From NCBI GenBank assembly GCA_015056305.1, contig SVGO01000006.1, positions 1-50,779 of the forward strand: DNA of 50,779 bases, given 5' to 3'. The notes below the pieces were generated by a model, which saw only the letters and a program-made list of their open reading frames with translations, did not search any database and was not told the origin of the DNA. The translations under genes and the position numbers were made by a program. The stretch is from Clostridiales bacterium (GTDB lineage Bacteria > Bacillota > Clostridia > Christensenellales > Aristaeellaceae). Below are positions 1 to 9,984 of this stretch, piece after piece; positions within the stretch are counted from its first letter, which is position 1, and each line of letters begins with the position of its first letter.

Positions 1-95
1 AAGGTGGCTTCGAGGGACGGGCTCTGGAAGAAGCGCTCGAGAGCCGGGCTCTTCAGACGGAGCATGATTTCGCCGAAAGTAATAATACGGGCCAT
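1..95 (-). CDS. PfkB-family sugar kinase, likely 2-keto-3-deoxygluconate kinase (N-terminus only, truncated by window edge)
   Basis: Reverse strand from ATG at 95 reads MARIITFGEIMLRLKSPALERFFQSPSLEAT, typical of KDG kinase N-termini. Confidence 0.7.
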   Translation of the reverse strand, partial: MARIITFGEIMLRLKSPALERFFQSPSLEAT

Positions 96-328
96 TGGTA
101 ATCACTCCTGAATTTTATTTGAGGCAACTGTGCAGAAAAAATTCCGACATATTCCCTCACTTTTACCATTATTATACACGATGGTTTTTGCGAAATCAAG
201 TCGTCAGACCAATTTTTCATTTCATAGAGAATTTTTGTGAAAACCATCAAAATTATAATCTTGTTTTTGATAGATTGGTCGTAAAACTGCGAATGCATCT
301 GTTCTTTTTGTCATCTCCGACAGATAAA

Positions 329-1720
329 TCAGCGCAATTCCTCTCCTCTGGTGAGGTTCTTGAGCCATCTGTAGCGCCGGAAGCGCAGCGCCGAGGGAAC
401 CATCTTCACAAACTCGTCGAGATTGAGGAACATATAGATGACGACCGCCGGCCATCTCAGCACGAAAGCCGCCGCATAGGAGAGCGGCAGCACGATCAGC
501 CACATGGTCACCGTGTCGAGCACGACGCCAAAGCGCGTGTCGCCGCCCGCGCAGAAGATGCCGGAAATCAGGCAGGAGTTGTAGCTTCTGCCGATGCAGT
601 ACACCGAGCAGATCGGGATCATCATCTCCAGCAGCTTCGCCGCCTCGCCCTCCAGGCCACAGAAGCGGACCACAGGCCCGCGCATAAGCATCAGCAGCAG
701 GCCCGCCGCTGCGCCGAGGAGCACGGAGAGCAGCTCCAGCGCCCGGCCGAGAGCCTTTGCCTCGTCCAGCCGGCCTGCGCCCATCTCCTGCCCCAGCAGG
801 ATGCTGCCGGCTGTGCCCAGCGCCATGCAGGCCACGCACACCAGCTCGCGCAGGTTGCTGGCAATCGCATTGGCGGAGACCATGTCCGAGCTCATGTGGC
901 CCATGATCGCGGTGAGCAGCGCCATCGCCAGACCGTAGATCAGGTTATTGGCCAGAACCGGCAGCGTATAGGACCAGAAATCCCGCCACAGCCAGCGGCG
1001 CAGGGAGAAGACATCCTTCGCCGAAAGCGCCACGCCGCTGCCTGTACGGATCGAGCGCAGGCACAGCGCCAGCTCGAGCACGCGGGCGATCACCGTCGCC
1101 GCCGCAACGCCCAGCATCGCCAGCTTCGCATCATGCGGGAAGAGCACGCGGATGGAGATGAAATTGAGCGTGATGTTGCACAGCAGGCAGATCGTGGAAA
1201 TGGCTGCGCTGCGCCTGGTTTGCCCCATGCTCTTGAAAATCGAAAGCAGCACCTGCGAAACACAGGAAGGAATATAGCTGACGCCCAGCACGCGCAGAAA
1301 GGACGCGCCCAGCGCGATCAGCTCCGGGTCGTTTGTGAACACGCGCATGAGCAGCTGCGGCACAAGCATGCACGCCGCGCAGAATGCCGTGCCGATCCCC
1401 AGCATGAGCAGCACGCCCAGCCCCTGCACCTGACGAATCACAGCCAGATCGCGCCTGCCGTAATACTGCGCGGCGAGAATCGTCGTGCCGGTGGTGATGC
1501 TCCAGTGAAACAGCGTGACCACAAACGTCACCTGCGCCGCCAGCGACGATGCGCTCAGCGCGCTCTGGCTGACGGAAGAAAGCATGAACACGTCCGCAGA
1601 ATTGACGATCGCGCTGAGCAGATTCTGCAGCACGACGGGCAGCATCAGCGTGACCAGATCCCGGGACATCCTCCGGTTAAAGGCGCTGTGTTCCATTGAT
1701 GAAATACCCCTTTGTATCAT
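329..1720 (-). CDS. MATE family efflux transporter
   Basis: 463 aa multi-TM ORF with MATE-like N-terminus (LPVVLQNLLSAIVNSADVFMLSSVSQSALSASSLAAQV). Confidence 0.88.
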   Translation of the reverse strand: MIQRGISSMEHSAFNRRMSRDLVTLMLPVVLQNLLSAIVNSADVFMLSSVSQSALSASSLAAQVTFVVTLFHWSITTGTTILAAQYYGRRDLAVIRQVQGLGVLLMLGIGTAFCAACMLVPQLLMRVFTNDPELIALGASFLRVLGVSYIPSCVSQVLLSIFKSMGQTRRSAAISTICLLCNITLNFISIRVLFPHDAKLAMLGVAAATVIARVLELALCLRSIRTGSGVALSAKDVFSLRRWLWRDFWSYTLPVLANNLIYGLAMALLTAIMGHMSSDMVSANAIASNLRELVCVACMALGTAGSILLGQEMGAGRLDEAKALGRALELLSVLLGAAAGLLLMLMRGPVVRFCGLEGEAAKLLEMMIPICSVYCIGRSYNSCLISGIFCAGGDTRFGVVLDTVTMWLIVLPLSYAAAFVLRWPAVVIYMFLNLDEFVKMVPSALRFRRYRWLKNLTRGEELR

Positions 1721-1854
1721 TCAAGTGTCGTGACGCCAGTATAGCCCAGAAACGAAAAAAAGTAAACCGCATTCCGGTTTACTCTGAATAGCTTCTTGTA
1801 ATTTATAAATTTGCATATATCTATACAAAATAAAAAAGGGCCGCTGCCCGTTTC

Positions 1855-2136
1855 TCATCCGATATTCAAGACGCTGCAGAGCATCTCCTTCGCTGCCTGC
1901 GCGCCCGTCTCGCTCAGCGAGTAATAAATCCACTTGCCATCCTTGCGGGCGCTGACCAATCCGGCGTCCAGCAGAATCCGCATGTGATGCGAGAGCGTCG
2001 GCTGGCTGATGCACAGCGCTTCCTGCAGGCGGCAGGCGCAGCGCTCGCCATGATGCAGCAGCGTCAGAATCATAAGACGGTTTTCATCGCCCATCGCCTT
2101 GAATACGCGAGCCATCGTCCGATTGGTCCCTTCCAT
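1855..2136 (-). CDS. ArsR-family winged-helix transcriptional regulator
   Basis: 93 aa; FKAMGDENRLMILTLLHHGERCACRLQEALCISQPTLSHHMRILLDAGLVSARKDGKWIYYSL is a canonical ArsR HTH. Confidence 0.93.
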   Translation of the reverse strand: MEGTNRTMARVFKAMGDENRLMILTLLHHGERCACRLQEALCISQPTLSHHMRILLDAGLVSARKDGKWIYYSLSETGAQAAKEMLCSVLNIG

Positions 2137-2396
2137 AATACCACCCTTTGACGAACATAATCATCCTATAATATAGGTATTATACGCATCGAAATGGTGG
2201 ATGTCAATTCAATTATGTCTTTTATAACAAAGTTTTTGTTATTCTAACGAACTGACGAACGCCGAAGCGCGCCGGTTTGCCGGGCATCACGCCAGCAGGG
2301 GTAAAAGAACTCCTTCAAACCGGCGCGAAGCGAAGAAGGGCGTTTAAGGGATGAAAGCCCCAGACACCCTCTTCGCTTCGCGATCGCTTTCATTTT

Positions 2397-5300
2397 TCAT
2401 TTCAGGTCGTCGACGGTTTTGCGCGCGAGGCGTCTGCGCTTCTTTCTCGTCGGATCAAATCCGCACACGGCGGCATAGTCACAATGCGCGCACGCCAGAT
2501 ACGCGCCATGCGCCGCAGGCGCATCCTCGATCACGCCGCCATACACGCCGCCCGCCAATTCCGCCGCCTTGCCCCGGGCGAATGTCACCATCGCATCCAT
2601 GCCCGCCTGATCGGTCATCGACGCGCGATACAGCGCGCTGGGCTTGCCGTCCCGGGTGATCATTCCCGCGTGCCGCTCGTCCTGTGCGCGCAGGATCTCC
2701 ACATCACAAAGCGATACGCCCGCCAGCGAAAGCTTCTTGGCGATCTGCCGTTCAATCTCTTCCTTGACCCTTGATTCACTCTTCACCGTCGGATCGGCGA
2801 TGCGGCAGTAGAAGAAGCCCGCCGCCTGCGCATCCGGCGTATTCTCCATCGCCGCCGCCAGATACAGAAGCAGCTGAAGCTGAATGCCGTAATACGCCAT
2901 CGTCGGATCGAATTTCTTCGTGCCGGACTTATAGTCCACCACGCGGATATGCTTCGGCTCGCCGTCAAGCACGTCGATGCGGTCAATCCTGCCCTGCAGA
3001 TAGACGTGCGATCCGTCCGCAAGCTCCAGAATGATCGGTGCAGCGCCGTTTCTGCCGAAGACCATCTCAAAGCGCATCGGCGCAAACCGGCTGCCAGCGA
3101 ACTGGCCCGCGATGTTCTTCGCCGCGCGATGCGCCGTCTTCGTGATCCGCCGGGCGATCGCCGCGCCGCGCTCGCTCTCGCCCAGAGGCGACATCCGCCA
3201 TTTTGCGATCAGCGGCGCGGTCGCTTCGTCCATCAGTCGCCTGCATGTCGCCTCGTCCACATCCGGGAACTGCGGCAGCTGCGTCAGCGCGCGCGTGAAC
3301 TGCTCCGCCGCCTCGTGATAGAGCGTGCCCAGCTCCGCGCGATCCACGCCGGGCCTCAGCTCCTCCTGCGGGGAAAGGCCGTAGCGCACAAAATGCCTGT
3401 ACGGGCACTGGGCAAACGTCTCCAGCCGCGATACGCTCATCACCGGCCTGCCGTAAAGCGAGCGCGCCTGCGTGCGCTCAAGGCGCTTTGCTGCCTGTCC
3501 GCCAAGCTTCTGTGTGACGGCGAGCAGCTTATCTCTGCCCTGCCCGCTTCTTTTCATCGCGGCATATGCCTGTGCATAGCAGGAAGAAAGCGTTTCTCTG
3601 CCGTCCGCCGCCGCGCCCAGATGGACGCTCATCGCCTCCAGCGCGGCGTCCGGCGCGCAGAGCATGTCTTCCAGCTCGCCGCTGACCAGACCGCCGCCCA
3701 CCGGCATCGCCGGATAGAGCCTGCGAAGCGCCTGCACCGCGCTGCCTTCGCGCAGCGCGCGGCCCGTTTCATCCGCGAGCGCATACGAGAGAATCAGCCG
3801 CTCCTTTGCGCCGCAGAGCGCCTTGAGGATATCCAGCTGCTCCAGCGCGGCGCGTTCGGCAAGGCTCATGCCCAGATACGCGCCCGTTGCGCTTGCCGCT
3901 TCCTCGCGCTCCTGCTCGGTAAGCAGTCCGCCGCCGGAGGAGCCTCCGCTGTCGTTCATGCCCAGCGCGAAGAGCACGCGCACCTCTGCCGTGCGCACAT
4001 TGCCGATCTCGCCGCAGATCACCGCGCCGTCCGCCGGCGGCAGCGCCGCAAGCTCCAGCGCGGAAATGCCGCTCTCCAGCAGATTCAGCATCAGCTTGCC
4101 CGATGCGCCCGTTCCTTCCAGCAGCGTGTGCAGCTGATCGAGCGTCTCCATCAGCAGATTCCATACCTGCGCGCAATCCTCCGCCTCGGCATGCAGGCCC
4201 GCTGCCTGCAGATCCGCGCGCATATCGCCGAGCGTATCGAATGCGTGCACCTCTTCCAGCAGTGCAAGCACCGCAGCGATGGTATCGTCCGCCGTCTTCG
4301 CATTGGAGAGCGCCTTCTGCAGGCGCGCAAGCGGAGCGGCGACCGCTTCACGGCTCGCATTGAGCCTTTCCAGCTGCGCTTCGTCGCCGTTTTTGATGAA
4401 CCGCAGCGGACGCTTGAATGCCTCCCCGCGGATATCCATGCCCTCGCAGTATGCGCACAGCGCGTCCGCATCCTCGCGCGCAATCGGCATGAAGCCGGAG
4501 AGCATGCATTCGCTCAGATCCGCCGCGCGCCAGCCCTGCGTCACCACGCGCAGCGCAGCCATCACAAACCGGCACAGCGGATGCGCGCCGGCGGGGCGCT
4601 TGCCTGCGACATACGCCGTTACGCCATAGAGCGCGAGGATATTCTCCATCAGCGGCGCATAGCCGCTTTCCTTGGGATAGACCACCGCAATCTCCGATGC
4701 GTCCATCCCGTCCATCAGAAGACGGCGGATCCTCGCGCCGCATGCGTGCGCCTCCTGGCGCGGGGAGCTGACCGCGCGTACCTCGATGCACGAAGGCGCC
4801 GCTTCCCTCGGCTTGGCGCCCAGGGCAAAGAGCTGCCGCTCCATGACCTGAATATCCTCCGGCGCGTCCAGCGGCGCGTCCAGCTTTTCGCGCCTGACGG
4901 CAATGCCCTTCTGCGCGGCGGTCTGCATCAGCCGCTCGATTGAAAAATTCACCGGCGCATACAGCCGGCCGTCCGGCGCGCCATTGTCATCCGTCTCCAC
5001 GGCCAGCGTGAGCGACGCACACAGCGAGGCCATATGCACAAGCTGCTGCGCGAACGTCGGGGTGATCATGTCAAATCCATAGACGAACACATGCTGATCC
5101 TTCATCACGCCGGAGCGCTCCATGCGCATAAGCATCTCGCGGGAGATATCCTCTGCATCCGCGAGATGCCCGGCCATGCGGCGCTCGTAGGCCGCATAGA
5201 TTCTCGCCGCATCGGCGAGCTTCTGGGAGGAGGGCAGCGCGCGCTGCTGTTCATCCATCCCCGCAAGCATATCCTCAATCTCCTGCGCCGCCAGACCGCT

Positions 5301-5684
5301 CCGCTTGAAATCCGCAATCAGCGAAGAAAACCTTGCCGCAAGGCCCGGCGAGGCCTGCTGCGCCGCTGCGCGGTAGATCGTCAGATTGTCCTTCTCCTGT
5401 TCGATGATCTCGCTGAGCACCATGCACTTGCCGCGCTCATCGAAGATCACCCTGTCCGGCTGGCCCGCGCGCTCAAACACACGCCCCTGCAGCCTGCCCG
5501 GAGAGAGCACGTCGATCATAAACGTACCGTCGAGGTTCAGCCGCGTCATGATCTCAATCTCCGCCTGCAGGGTATACTGCGCGGGCACGAGAAACATGCA
5601 GCGTTCTCCCTGCGCCGCCTTCTCGCCGATGCGCCGCACGCATACGCTGAGCAGCCTGTGCGTCCTTGCGGTGATGATGTTCAT
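2397..5684 (-). CDS. addB: ATP-dependent helicase/nuclease subunit B (AddB)
   Basis: Very long ORF; UvrD-like degenerate helicase, RecB-type nuclease (RIDRIDVLDGEPKHIRVVDYKSG) and Fe-S cysteines (FAQCPYRHFVRYG ... CAHCDYAAVC). Start placed at MNIITARTHRL; the ORF track start at 5762 runs through parS sites and is unlikely. Confidence 0.9.
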   Translation of the reverse strand: MNIITARTHRLLSVCVRRIGEKAAQGERCMFLVPAQYTLQAEIEIMTRLNLDGTFMIDVLSPGRLQGRVFERAGQPDRVIFDERGKCMVLSEIIEQEKDNLTIYRAAAQQASPGLAARFSSLIADFKRSGLAAQEIEDMLAGMDEQQRALPSSQKLADAARIYAAYERRMAGHLADAEDISREMLMRMERSGVMKDQHVFVYGFDMITPTFAQQLVHMASLCASLTLAVETDDNGAPDGRLYAPVNFSIERLMQTAAQKGIAVRREKLDAPLDAPEDIQVMERQLFALGAKPREAAPSCIEVRAVSSPRQEAHACGARIRRLLMDGMDASEIAVVYPKESGYAPLMENILALYGVTAYVAGKRPAGAHPLCRFVMAALRVVTQGWRAADLSECMLSGFMPIAREDADALCAYCEGMDIRGEAFKRPLRFIKNGDEAQLERLNASREAVAAPLARLQKALSNAKTADDTIAAVLALLEEVHAFDTLGDMRADLQAAGLHAEAEDCAQVWNLLMETLDQLHTLLEGTGASGKLMLNLLESGISALELAALPPADGAVICGEIGNVRTAEVRVLFALGMNDSGGSSGGGLLTEQEREEAASATGAYLGMSLAERAALEQLDILKALCGAKERLILSYALADETGRALREGSAVQALRRLYPAMPVGGGLVSGELEDMLCAPDAALEAMSVHLGAAADGRETLSSCYAQAYAAMKRSGQGRDKLLAVTQKLGGQAAKRLERTQARSLYGRPVMSVSRLETFAQCPYRHFVRYGLSPQEELRPGVDRAELGTLYHEAAEQFTRALTQLPQFPDVDEATCRRLMDEATAPLIAKWRMSPLGESERGAAIARRITKTAHRAAKNIAGQFAGSRFAPMRFEMVFGRNGAAPIILELADGSHVYLQGRIDRIDVLDGEPKHIRVVDYKSGTKKFDPTMAYYGIQLQLLLYLAAAMENTPDAQAAGFFYCRIADPTVKSESRVKEEIERQIAKKLSLAGVSLCDVEILRAQDERHAGMITRDGKPSALYRASMTDQAGMDAMVTFARGKAAELAGGVYGGVIEDAPAAHGAYLACAHCDYAAVCGFDPTRKKRRRLARKTVDDLK

Positions 5685-5714
5685 GATGCGATCCCCCTGT
5701 TTCTGCCGCCTCAT

Positions 5715-5730
5715 TGTTTCACGTGAAACA
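5715..5730. promoter_or_regulatory. parS site (TGTTTCACGTGAAACA), ParB/Spo0J binding
   Basis: Exact 16-bp palindrome of the parS consensus family. Confidence 0.93.
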
Positions 5731-5762
5731 AATCTTCCTCTCTCTCCTTCCGCACGATCCAA

Positions 5763-5778
5763 TGTTTCACGTGAAACA
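5763..5778. promoter_or_regulatory. parS site (TGTTTCACGTGAAACA)
   Basis: Exact 16-bp palindrome. Confidence 0.93.
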
Positions 5779-5800
5779 ATGCAGTCGCGCGCCGCCGGAA

Positions 5801-5816
5801 TGTTCCACGTGAAACA
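5801..5816. promoter_or_regulatory. parS site (TGTTCCACGTGAAACA), embedded in a longer palindrome
   Basis: Identical to the B. subtilis consensus parS; flanks extend to GCCGGAA...TTCCGGC. Confidence 0.94.
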
Positions 5817-5907
5817 TTCCGGCCCGGAAAAGGAAACGCAGCCTGATATCCAGAATTATACCATAAAGTATCCTTCCTTTTCAATTTTTCACACAAGGAG
5901 GCCGCCT

Positions 5908-6750
5908 ATGCGTATCGCGCTCATCTCCGATGTGCACAGCAATATCGTCGCCCTGCAATCTGTCATGAAGGCCATCAAACAGCATTCGCCGGACATAATC
6001 CTCTCTCTGGGCGATCAGGTGAATCTCGGTCCCTGTCCCAAAGAGACGCTCGCGCTGCTGAAAGCCGAAGGCGTAACCTGCCTGCACGGCAATCATGAGC
6101 GATACATCCTCTCGGCGATGGCGGGCGATCCCGGATATGCCGGCGCGAACTTCGCCTCCCTGCGCTACAACGCATCGCTGCTCACGCCCGAGGAGATCAC
6201 ATTCCCCAAGGAGATGGAATTCGGCGGCGTGACATTCTGCCATGCGATGCCCGGGGACGACCGTTTCCCCGTTTTCGACCCGGCGCTCGCCCTGCCCAAG
6301 CTCCGCGAAATGCATTTCGAAAAACCCACGCACATCATCTGCGGCCACGGACATAACCCCACCCACATCCGCCATGGAAACGTGACGATCGACTCCATCG
6401 GCGCCGTCGGCTGTATGGACGACGGCGTGCCCGGCACGGCGCCGTATGCCATCCTGACGCTTGAACACGGGCAGGCGATGCTGCGCCCGTACTACGTCGC
6501 CTATGAGACGAGGCACATAAAGGAGATCTTCAAGGCAAGCGGCATGGCGGACTTCTGCCCCATCATGGCGCACATCAGCTGCATGCAGATGACCCACAAT
6601 CAGGATTTCCTCGTACCCTTCGTCGAAAGGGCGCAGGCCATGAGCAAGGCGCGCGCAGAAACCCACATCAGCGAACAGACTTGGCGTGATATGGACGAAA
6701 TATTTGCCTGGCCGGACGGGCGCAACACCACACAGTACTGGAAGAAATAA
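5908..6750 (+). CDS. Metallophosphoesterase (calcineurin-like)
   Basis: MRIALISDVHSNIVALQSVMKAI...LSLGDQVNLGP...HGNHERYI...CGHGHNPTHI motifs; SD AAGGAGG. Confidence 0.9.
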   Translation: MRIALISDVHSNIVALQSVMKAIKQHSPDIILSLGDQVNLGPCPKETLALLKAEGVTCLHGNHERYILSAMAGDPGYAGANFASLRYNASLLTPEEITFPKEMEFGGVTFCHAMPGDDRFPVFDPALALPKLREMHFEKPTHIICGHGHNPTHIRHGNVTIDSIGAVGCMDDGVPGTAPYAILTLEHGQAMLRPYYVAYETRHIKEIFKASGMADFCPIMAHISCMQMTHNQDFLVPFVERAQAMSKARAETHISEQTWRDMDEIFAWPDGRNTTQYWKK

Positions 6751-6757
6751 ATCCTGA

Positions 6758-6786
6758 AAGCGCAGGCAACATGCCTGCGCTTTTAA
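6758..6786 (+). terminator. Rho-independent terminator
   Basis: AAGCGCAGGC-aacat-GCCTGCGCTTTT just after the stop at 6750. Confidence 0.8.
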
Positions 6787-6959
6787 GATGCACAACAAAT
6801 ACCTCTGCATTGCGTTGCCCATGCGGCAGGATTTCGACAATTTGCCCATTCGTTTGACACGAGATGCAAAGAGAAGTATAATATAAGCTGACTTTTTGTC
6901 GATCAGCAAAGACACAGGCGGCTTCCTGCGAAGCCGATGGACCCCGAGGAGGGCATAGA

Positions 6960-8156
6960 GTGAAACGACGCAGACTGCCTGCACGCACGCTGGATTCTTT
7001 CCGGCGCACGCCGCAGCGGCGATACGACCTGCCGGCGCAGGAGGAGACGCGCACAGAGCATGCGCAGCGCTTCCGCAAGCGCTATTTTGATATTCCCGCC
7101 ATCCGACCCGGCGTCGACCGCACGCTGATGACGCTGCTGAGCGTGGTGATGCTGCTGACGATGTGCAACGCCAGCGCGCCGATGAGCGAGGTGCCCGATG
7201 TGCAGACGCGCTTTTCCCAATGGGCGCAGATTCAGAACGAAAAGACGGTCAAGATCCTCCCCGGCCCCACGCCCGAGCCGCAGAGCGAGCTGGCGCAGGC
7301 GCTCTCCTTTGATCAGGAAAGCCAGCAGGAGATCATCGATAAGGCGATGGCCACGCCCGATCCAAGCGTGACGCCGGAGCCGGAGAGCAAATTCAAGGAA
7401 TACGCCCCGGGCGAGCTTTCCTATGAGACGGACAAGCTCAAGGTCTCCATTGAGCAGAAGAAGAAGGACGGCCTGACATACTTTGTCTGCGACATCAGGC
7501 TCAGCGACGTCAGCCAGTTCAAGACGGCGTTTGCCGGCGACGATTTCCGCAGCGGCATCTACGAGGCCGTCAGCGACATCGCAGGCCGACACTCCCCCGT
7601 GCTGGCGATCAATGCGGACTTCTGCCGCTATCACCGCGAGGGCGTCATCATCCGCAACGGCGAGGTGCTGCGCAGGCAGAACATCAAGAAGCACCACCTG
7701 CTCATCGTCGATGAAAACGGCAACCTCTCCGCGCAGACGGACCGCTCCGGCAAGCAGGGCCTGGTCGCCAACAAGCTCGAGCAGCAAAACACCTGGCAGA
7801 CGTTCGAATTCGGCCCCGTGCTCGTGGAGAACGGCGAGGCTGCCGAGCTCCCGCTCAAGTCCTTCTACATCAACTGCAACGAGGGCTATTACGAGCCGCG
7901 CACGGCCATCGGCCAGATCGGCCCGCTGCATTACATCGTCATCGTCGTCGACGGCCGCCGCGACGGCTATTCCACCGGCGCGGATATGCCGCAGCTCCAG
8001 CAGCTCTTCCTGGACGAGGGCGTGGAGTTTGCCTTTAATCTCGACGGCGGCGGCTCCACGACGCTGTATTTCCTGGGCGAGGTCATCAATATGCCCTCCG
8101 GCGGCAAGCAGCGCTCCGTCAGCGACGTGATCATGTTCATGCCCAACGCGATGTAA
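6960..8156 (+). CDS. Phosphodiester glycosidase family protein (NAGPA-like), membrane anchored
   Basis: GTG start after GAGGAGGG; N-terminal basic region plus TM; C-terminal AINADFCRYHREGVIIRNGE...EPRTAIGQIG...VVDGRRDGYSTGADMPQLQQLFLDEGVEFAFNLDGGGSTTLYFLGE. Confidence 0.85.
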   Translation: MKRRRLPARTLDSFRRTPQRRYDLPAQEETRTEHAQRFRKRYFDIPAIRPGVDRTLMTLLSVVMLLTMCNASAPMSEVPDVQTRFSQWAQIQNEKTVKILPGPTPEPQSELAQALSFDQESQQEIIDKAMATPDPSVTPEPESKFKEYAPGELSYETDKLKVSIEQKKKDGLTYFVCDIRLSDVSQFKTAFAGDDFRSGIYEAVSDIAGRHSPVLAINADFCRYHREGVIIRNGEVLRRQNIKKHHLLIVDENGNLSAQTDRSGKQGLVANKLEQQNTWQTFEFGPVLVENGEAAELPLKSFYINCNEGYYEPRTAIGQIGPLHYIVIVVDGRRDGYSTGADMPQLQQLFLDEGVEFAFNLDGGGSTTLYFLGEVINMPSGGKQRSVSDVIMFMPNAM

Positions 8157-8313
8157 TTTATTAAAGTTACATTGGGCTGCCGCCCAAACCTGCTTGGGGA
8201 TTTCATCCCCAAACCCCTTCTTCGCTTCGCGCATATTGATCGATTCTGTCTGAGAATAAAACAGCATTATGTTACAGTGTCCATTCGCTTATAAACAGAA
8301 AGGAACCCATCGC

Positions 8314-9171
8314 ATGAAGAATCCCGCCAAGCCGCTGGCGCTGCTCCTGGCAGCGCTGCTGGTGTGCGCCATGGGCGCATGCGCACTCGCCGCGCCCGCC
8401 GTGCCCAAGAGCATCACCCTGGAAGAAACCACCTCCCACGATTGGGGCACGATCAGGCTGCAGATCGATCAGTGGCGTCACGAATTCAGCAAGCACGACC
8501 TGCGCTATTTTGTGGTCAACATCTTCGTGGACGACCCTGCGCAGATGCAGACCGCCTTCGCCGGAGAAGCCTACTCCAAGCGCAGCGTCGAGGCGACCAG
8601 CGACATCGCCGCCCGCCACGACGCTGTGCTGGCCATCAACGGCGACTATTACAACTACAAAGACGATTACGGCATGATCATCCGCAACGGCGTGCTCTAT
8701 CGCGCCGCCGGCTCCACCCGCGATCACCTGCTCGTCTATGCCGACGGCACATTCGAGGGCCTGCCCGCTGCGGACTATGTCAAGGGCGAAGGCCAGAAGT
8801 ACATCGATGCGGGCGTGGTGCAGAGCTTCGCCTTCGGGCCGCTGCTCGTCAGCGGCGGCGAGGCCACGCAGCTGCCGGAGAAATACATCATTTCCACTAA
8901 CGACGATGCGCGCGAGCCGCGCACGGCGATCGGCCAGGTGGATCGGAATCATTACGTTGTCGTCGTTGCCGACGGCCGCCGCAGCGGCTGGAGCGAGAAG
9001 GGCATGACCCTGCAGGAACTCCAGCAGGTCTTCATCGAGCAGGGCTGCCGGATCGCCTATAACCTCGACGGCGGCGGAAGCTCAACCCTGGTTCTGGATG
9101 GCAAGAAGATCAATCAATCCAGCGGCTCGCGCGAGCGCGACGTCAGCGACATCGTCTACTTTGCAAAGTAA
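8314..9171 (+). CDS. Secreted phosphodiester glycosidase family protein
   Basis: Signal peptide MKNPAKPLALLLAALLVCAMGACALAAPA; AINGDYYNY...REPRTAIGQVD...VADGRRSGWSEKGMTLQELQQVFIEQGCRIAYNLDGGGSSTLVLDGK. Confidence 0.85.
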   Translation: MKNPAKPLALLLAALLVCAMGACALAAPAVPKSITLEETTSHDWGTIRLQIDQWRHEFSKHDLRYFVVNIFVDDPAQMQTAFAGEAYSKRSVEATSDIAARHDAVLAINGDYYNYKDDYGMIIRNGVLYRAAGSTRDHLLVYADGTFEGLPAADYVKGEGQKYIDAGVVQSFAFGPLLVSGGEATQLPEKYIISTNDDAREPRTAIGQVDRNHYVVVVADGRRSGWSEKGMTLQELQQVFIEQGCRIAYNLDGGGSSTLVLDGKKINQSSGSRERDVSDIVYFAK

Positions 9172-9209
9172 TTCCACTCCCCCCTGCAACAGACATAAGG
9201 AGGAACGCC

Positions 9210-9917
9210 ATGCGCAGATTTCTGATTCTCACGATGCTGCTTGTGCTGCTCCCCGTGTGCACGCTGGCGGCGGAGGGCGATCCGCTGCTGAGCGTTGACG
9301 ATCTGCTCTCTCTGCAGGACAGCTACGACGCGTTTCTCGACGCGCTTGAAGAGCTGATCATCGAGCGCGGCCTGCTCTCCTCGGAGGAGCGCGAGGCATG
9401 GCGCGATGCGCAGATGGGCGACTTCTTCCAGAACGGCGGCTACGGCTCGATCCTGGCAAACTACATGCCCGGCGTGCTCAGCTATGTCCGCGAGGAAGAG
9501 ACGCTGGTGCAGCTCTGTGCCAATATCGGTGGCGGCACGCTCTATGTCGATACCATGCGCCGCTACACCCCGCAGGACAGCTCCCTCTCCGGCCTGATGC
9601 TGACCATCAGCCTGAGCGACGAAAGCGGCGTTCCGATGGACGTGAGTTTTTCGCTCAGCTCCACCAGCGGCGTATTCCTCAAGTGGGACGCCATGACAGG
9701 CACATACGTCAGTGTCGGCGCGACAGCGCTGAGCGACGGCGAGACCATCGTATGGAGCGATCAGGCGCCGATCGAGGGCGCGAAAAATCCGACGATCCGC
9801 ATTGCGATCACCGACGCGCAGACACAGGAGGAGATGCCCGGCGGCGAGCTGACGCTCACCGTCGACGGCGACGGCTACCGCGTGGCGGACGACGCGCTGG
9901 CCGCAGGCAAAAGCTGA
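9210..9917 (+). CDS. Secreted protein of unknown function
   Basis: Signal peptide MRRFLILTMLLVLLPVCTLAAEG; SD AAGGAGG; same strand as the two glycosidase-like genes; terminator follows. Confidence 0.75.
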   Translation: MRRFLILTMLLVLLPVCTLAAEGDPLLSVDDLLSLQDSYDAFLDALEELIIERGLLSSEEREAWRDAQMGDFFQNGGYGSILANYMPGVLSYVREEETLVQLCANIGGGTLYVDTMRRYTPQDSSLSGLMLTISLSDESGVPMDVSFSLSSTSGVFLKWDAMTGTYVSVGATALSDGETIVWSDQAPIEGAKNPTIRIAITDAQTQEEMPGGELTLTVDGDGYRVADDALAAGKS

Positions 9918-9922
9918 ATAAA

Positions 9923-9955
9923 GCAGCCGGGAAGATAGCTTCCCGGCTGCTTTTT
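9923..9955 (+). terminator. Rho-independent terminator
   Basis: GCAGCCGGGAAG-atagct-TCCCGGCTGCTTTTT. Confidence 0.85.
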
Positions 9956-9984
9956 GCTGGAGAGAAATATGGATATTCAATTTA

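Noticed and set aside
95-1699. 534-aa plus-strand ORF
   Set aside because: Antisense shadow of the MATE gene in high-GC DNA; Arg/His/Gln/Ala-rich sequence with no recognisable domain.
2949-4943. 664-aa plus-strand ORF antisense to addB
   Set aside because: Low-complexity RRAL/HRAA composition typical of a mirrored GC-rich coding strand; addB is clearly real.
5386-5907. N-terminal extension of the metallophosphoesterase ORF (…NVSRETMQSRAAGMFHVKHSGPEK…)
   Set aside because: VSRET/FHVKH peptides are translations of parS DNA; the true start is ATG 5908 after AAGGAGG.
6903-8267. 454-aa minus ORF opposite the first phosphodiester glycosidase
   Set aside because: Shadow ORF; the opposite strand has clear domain motifs and SD.
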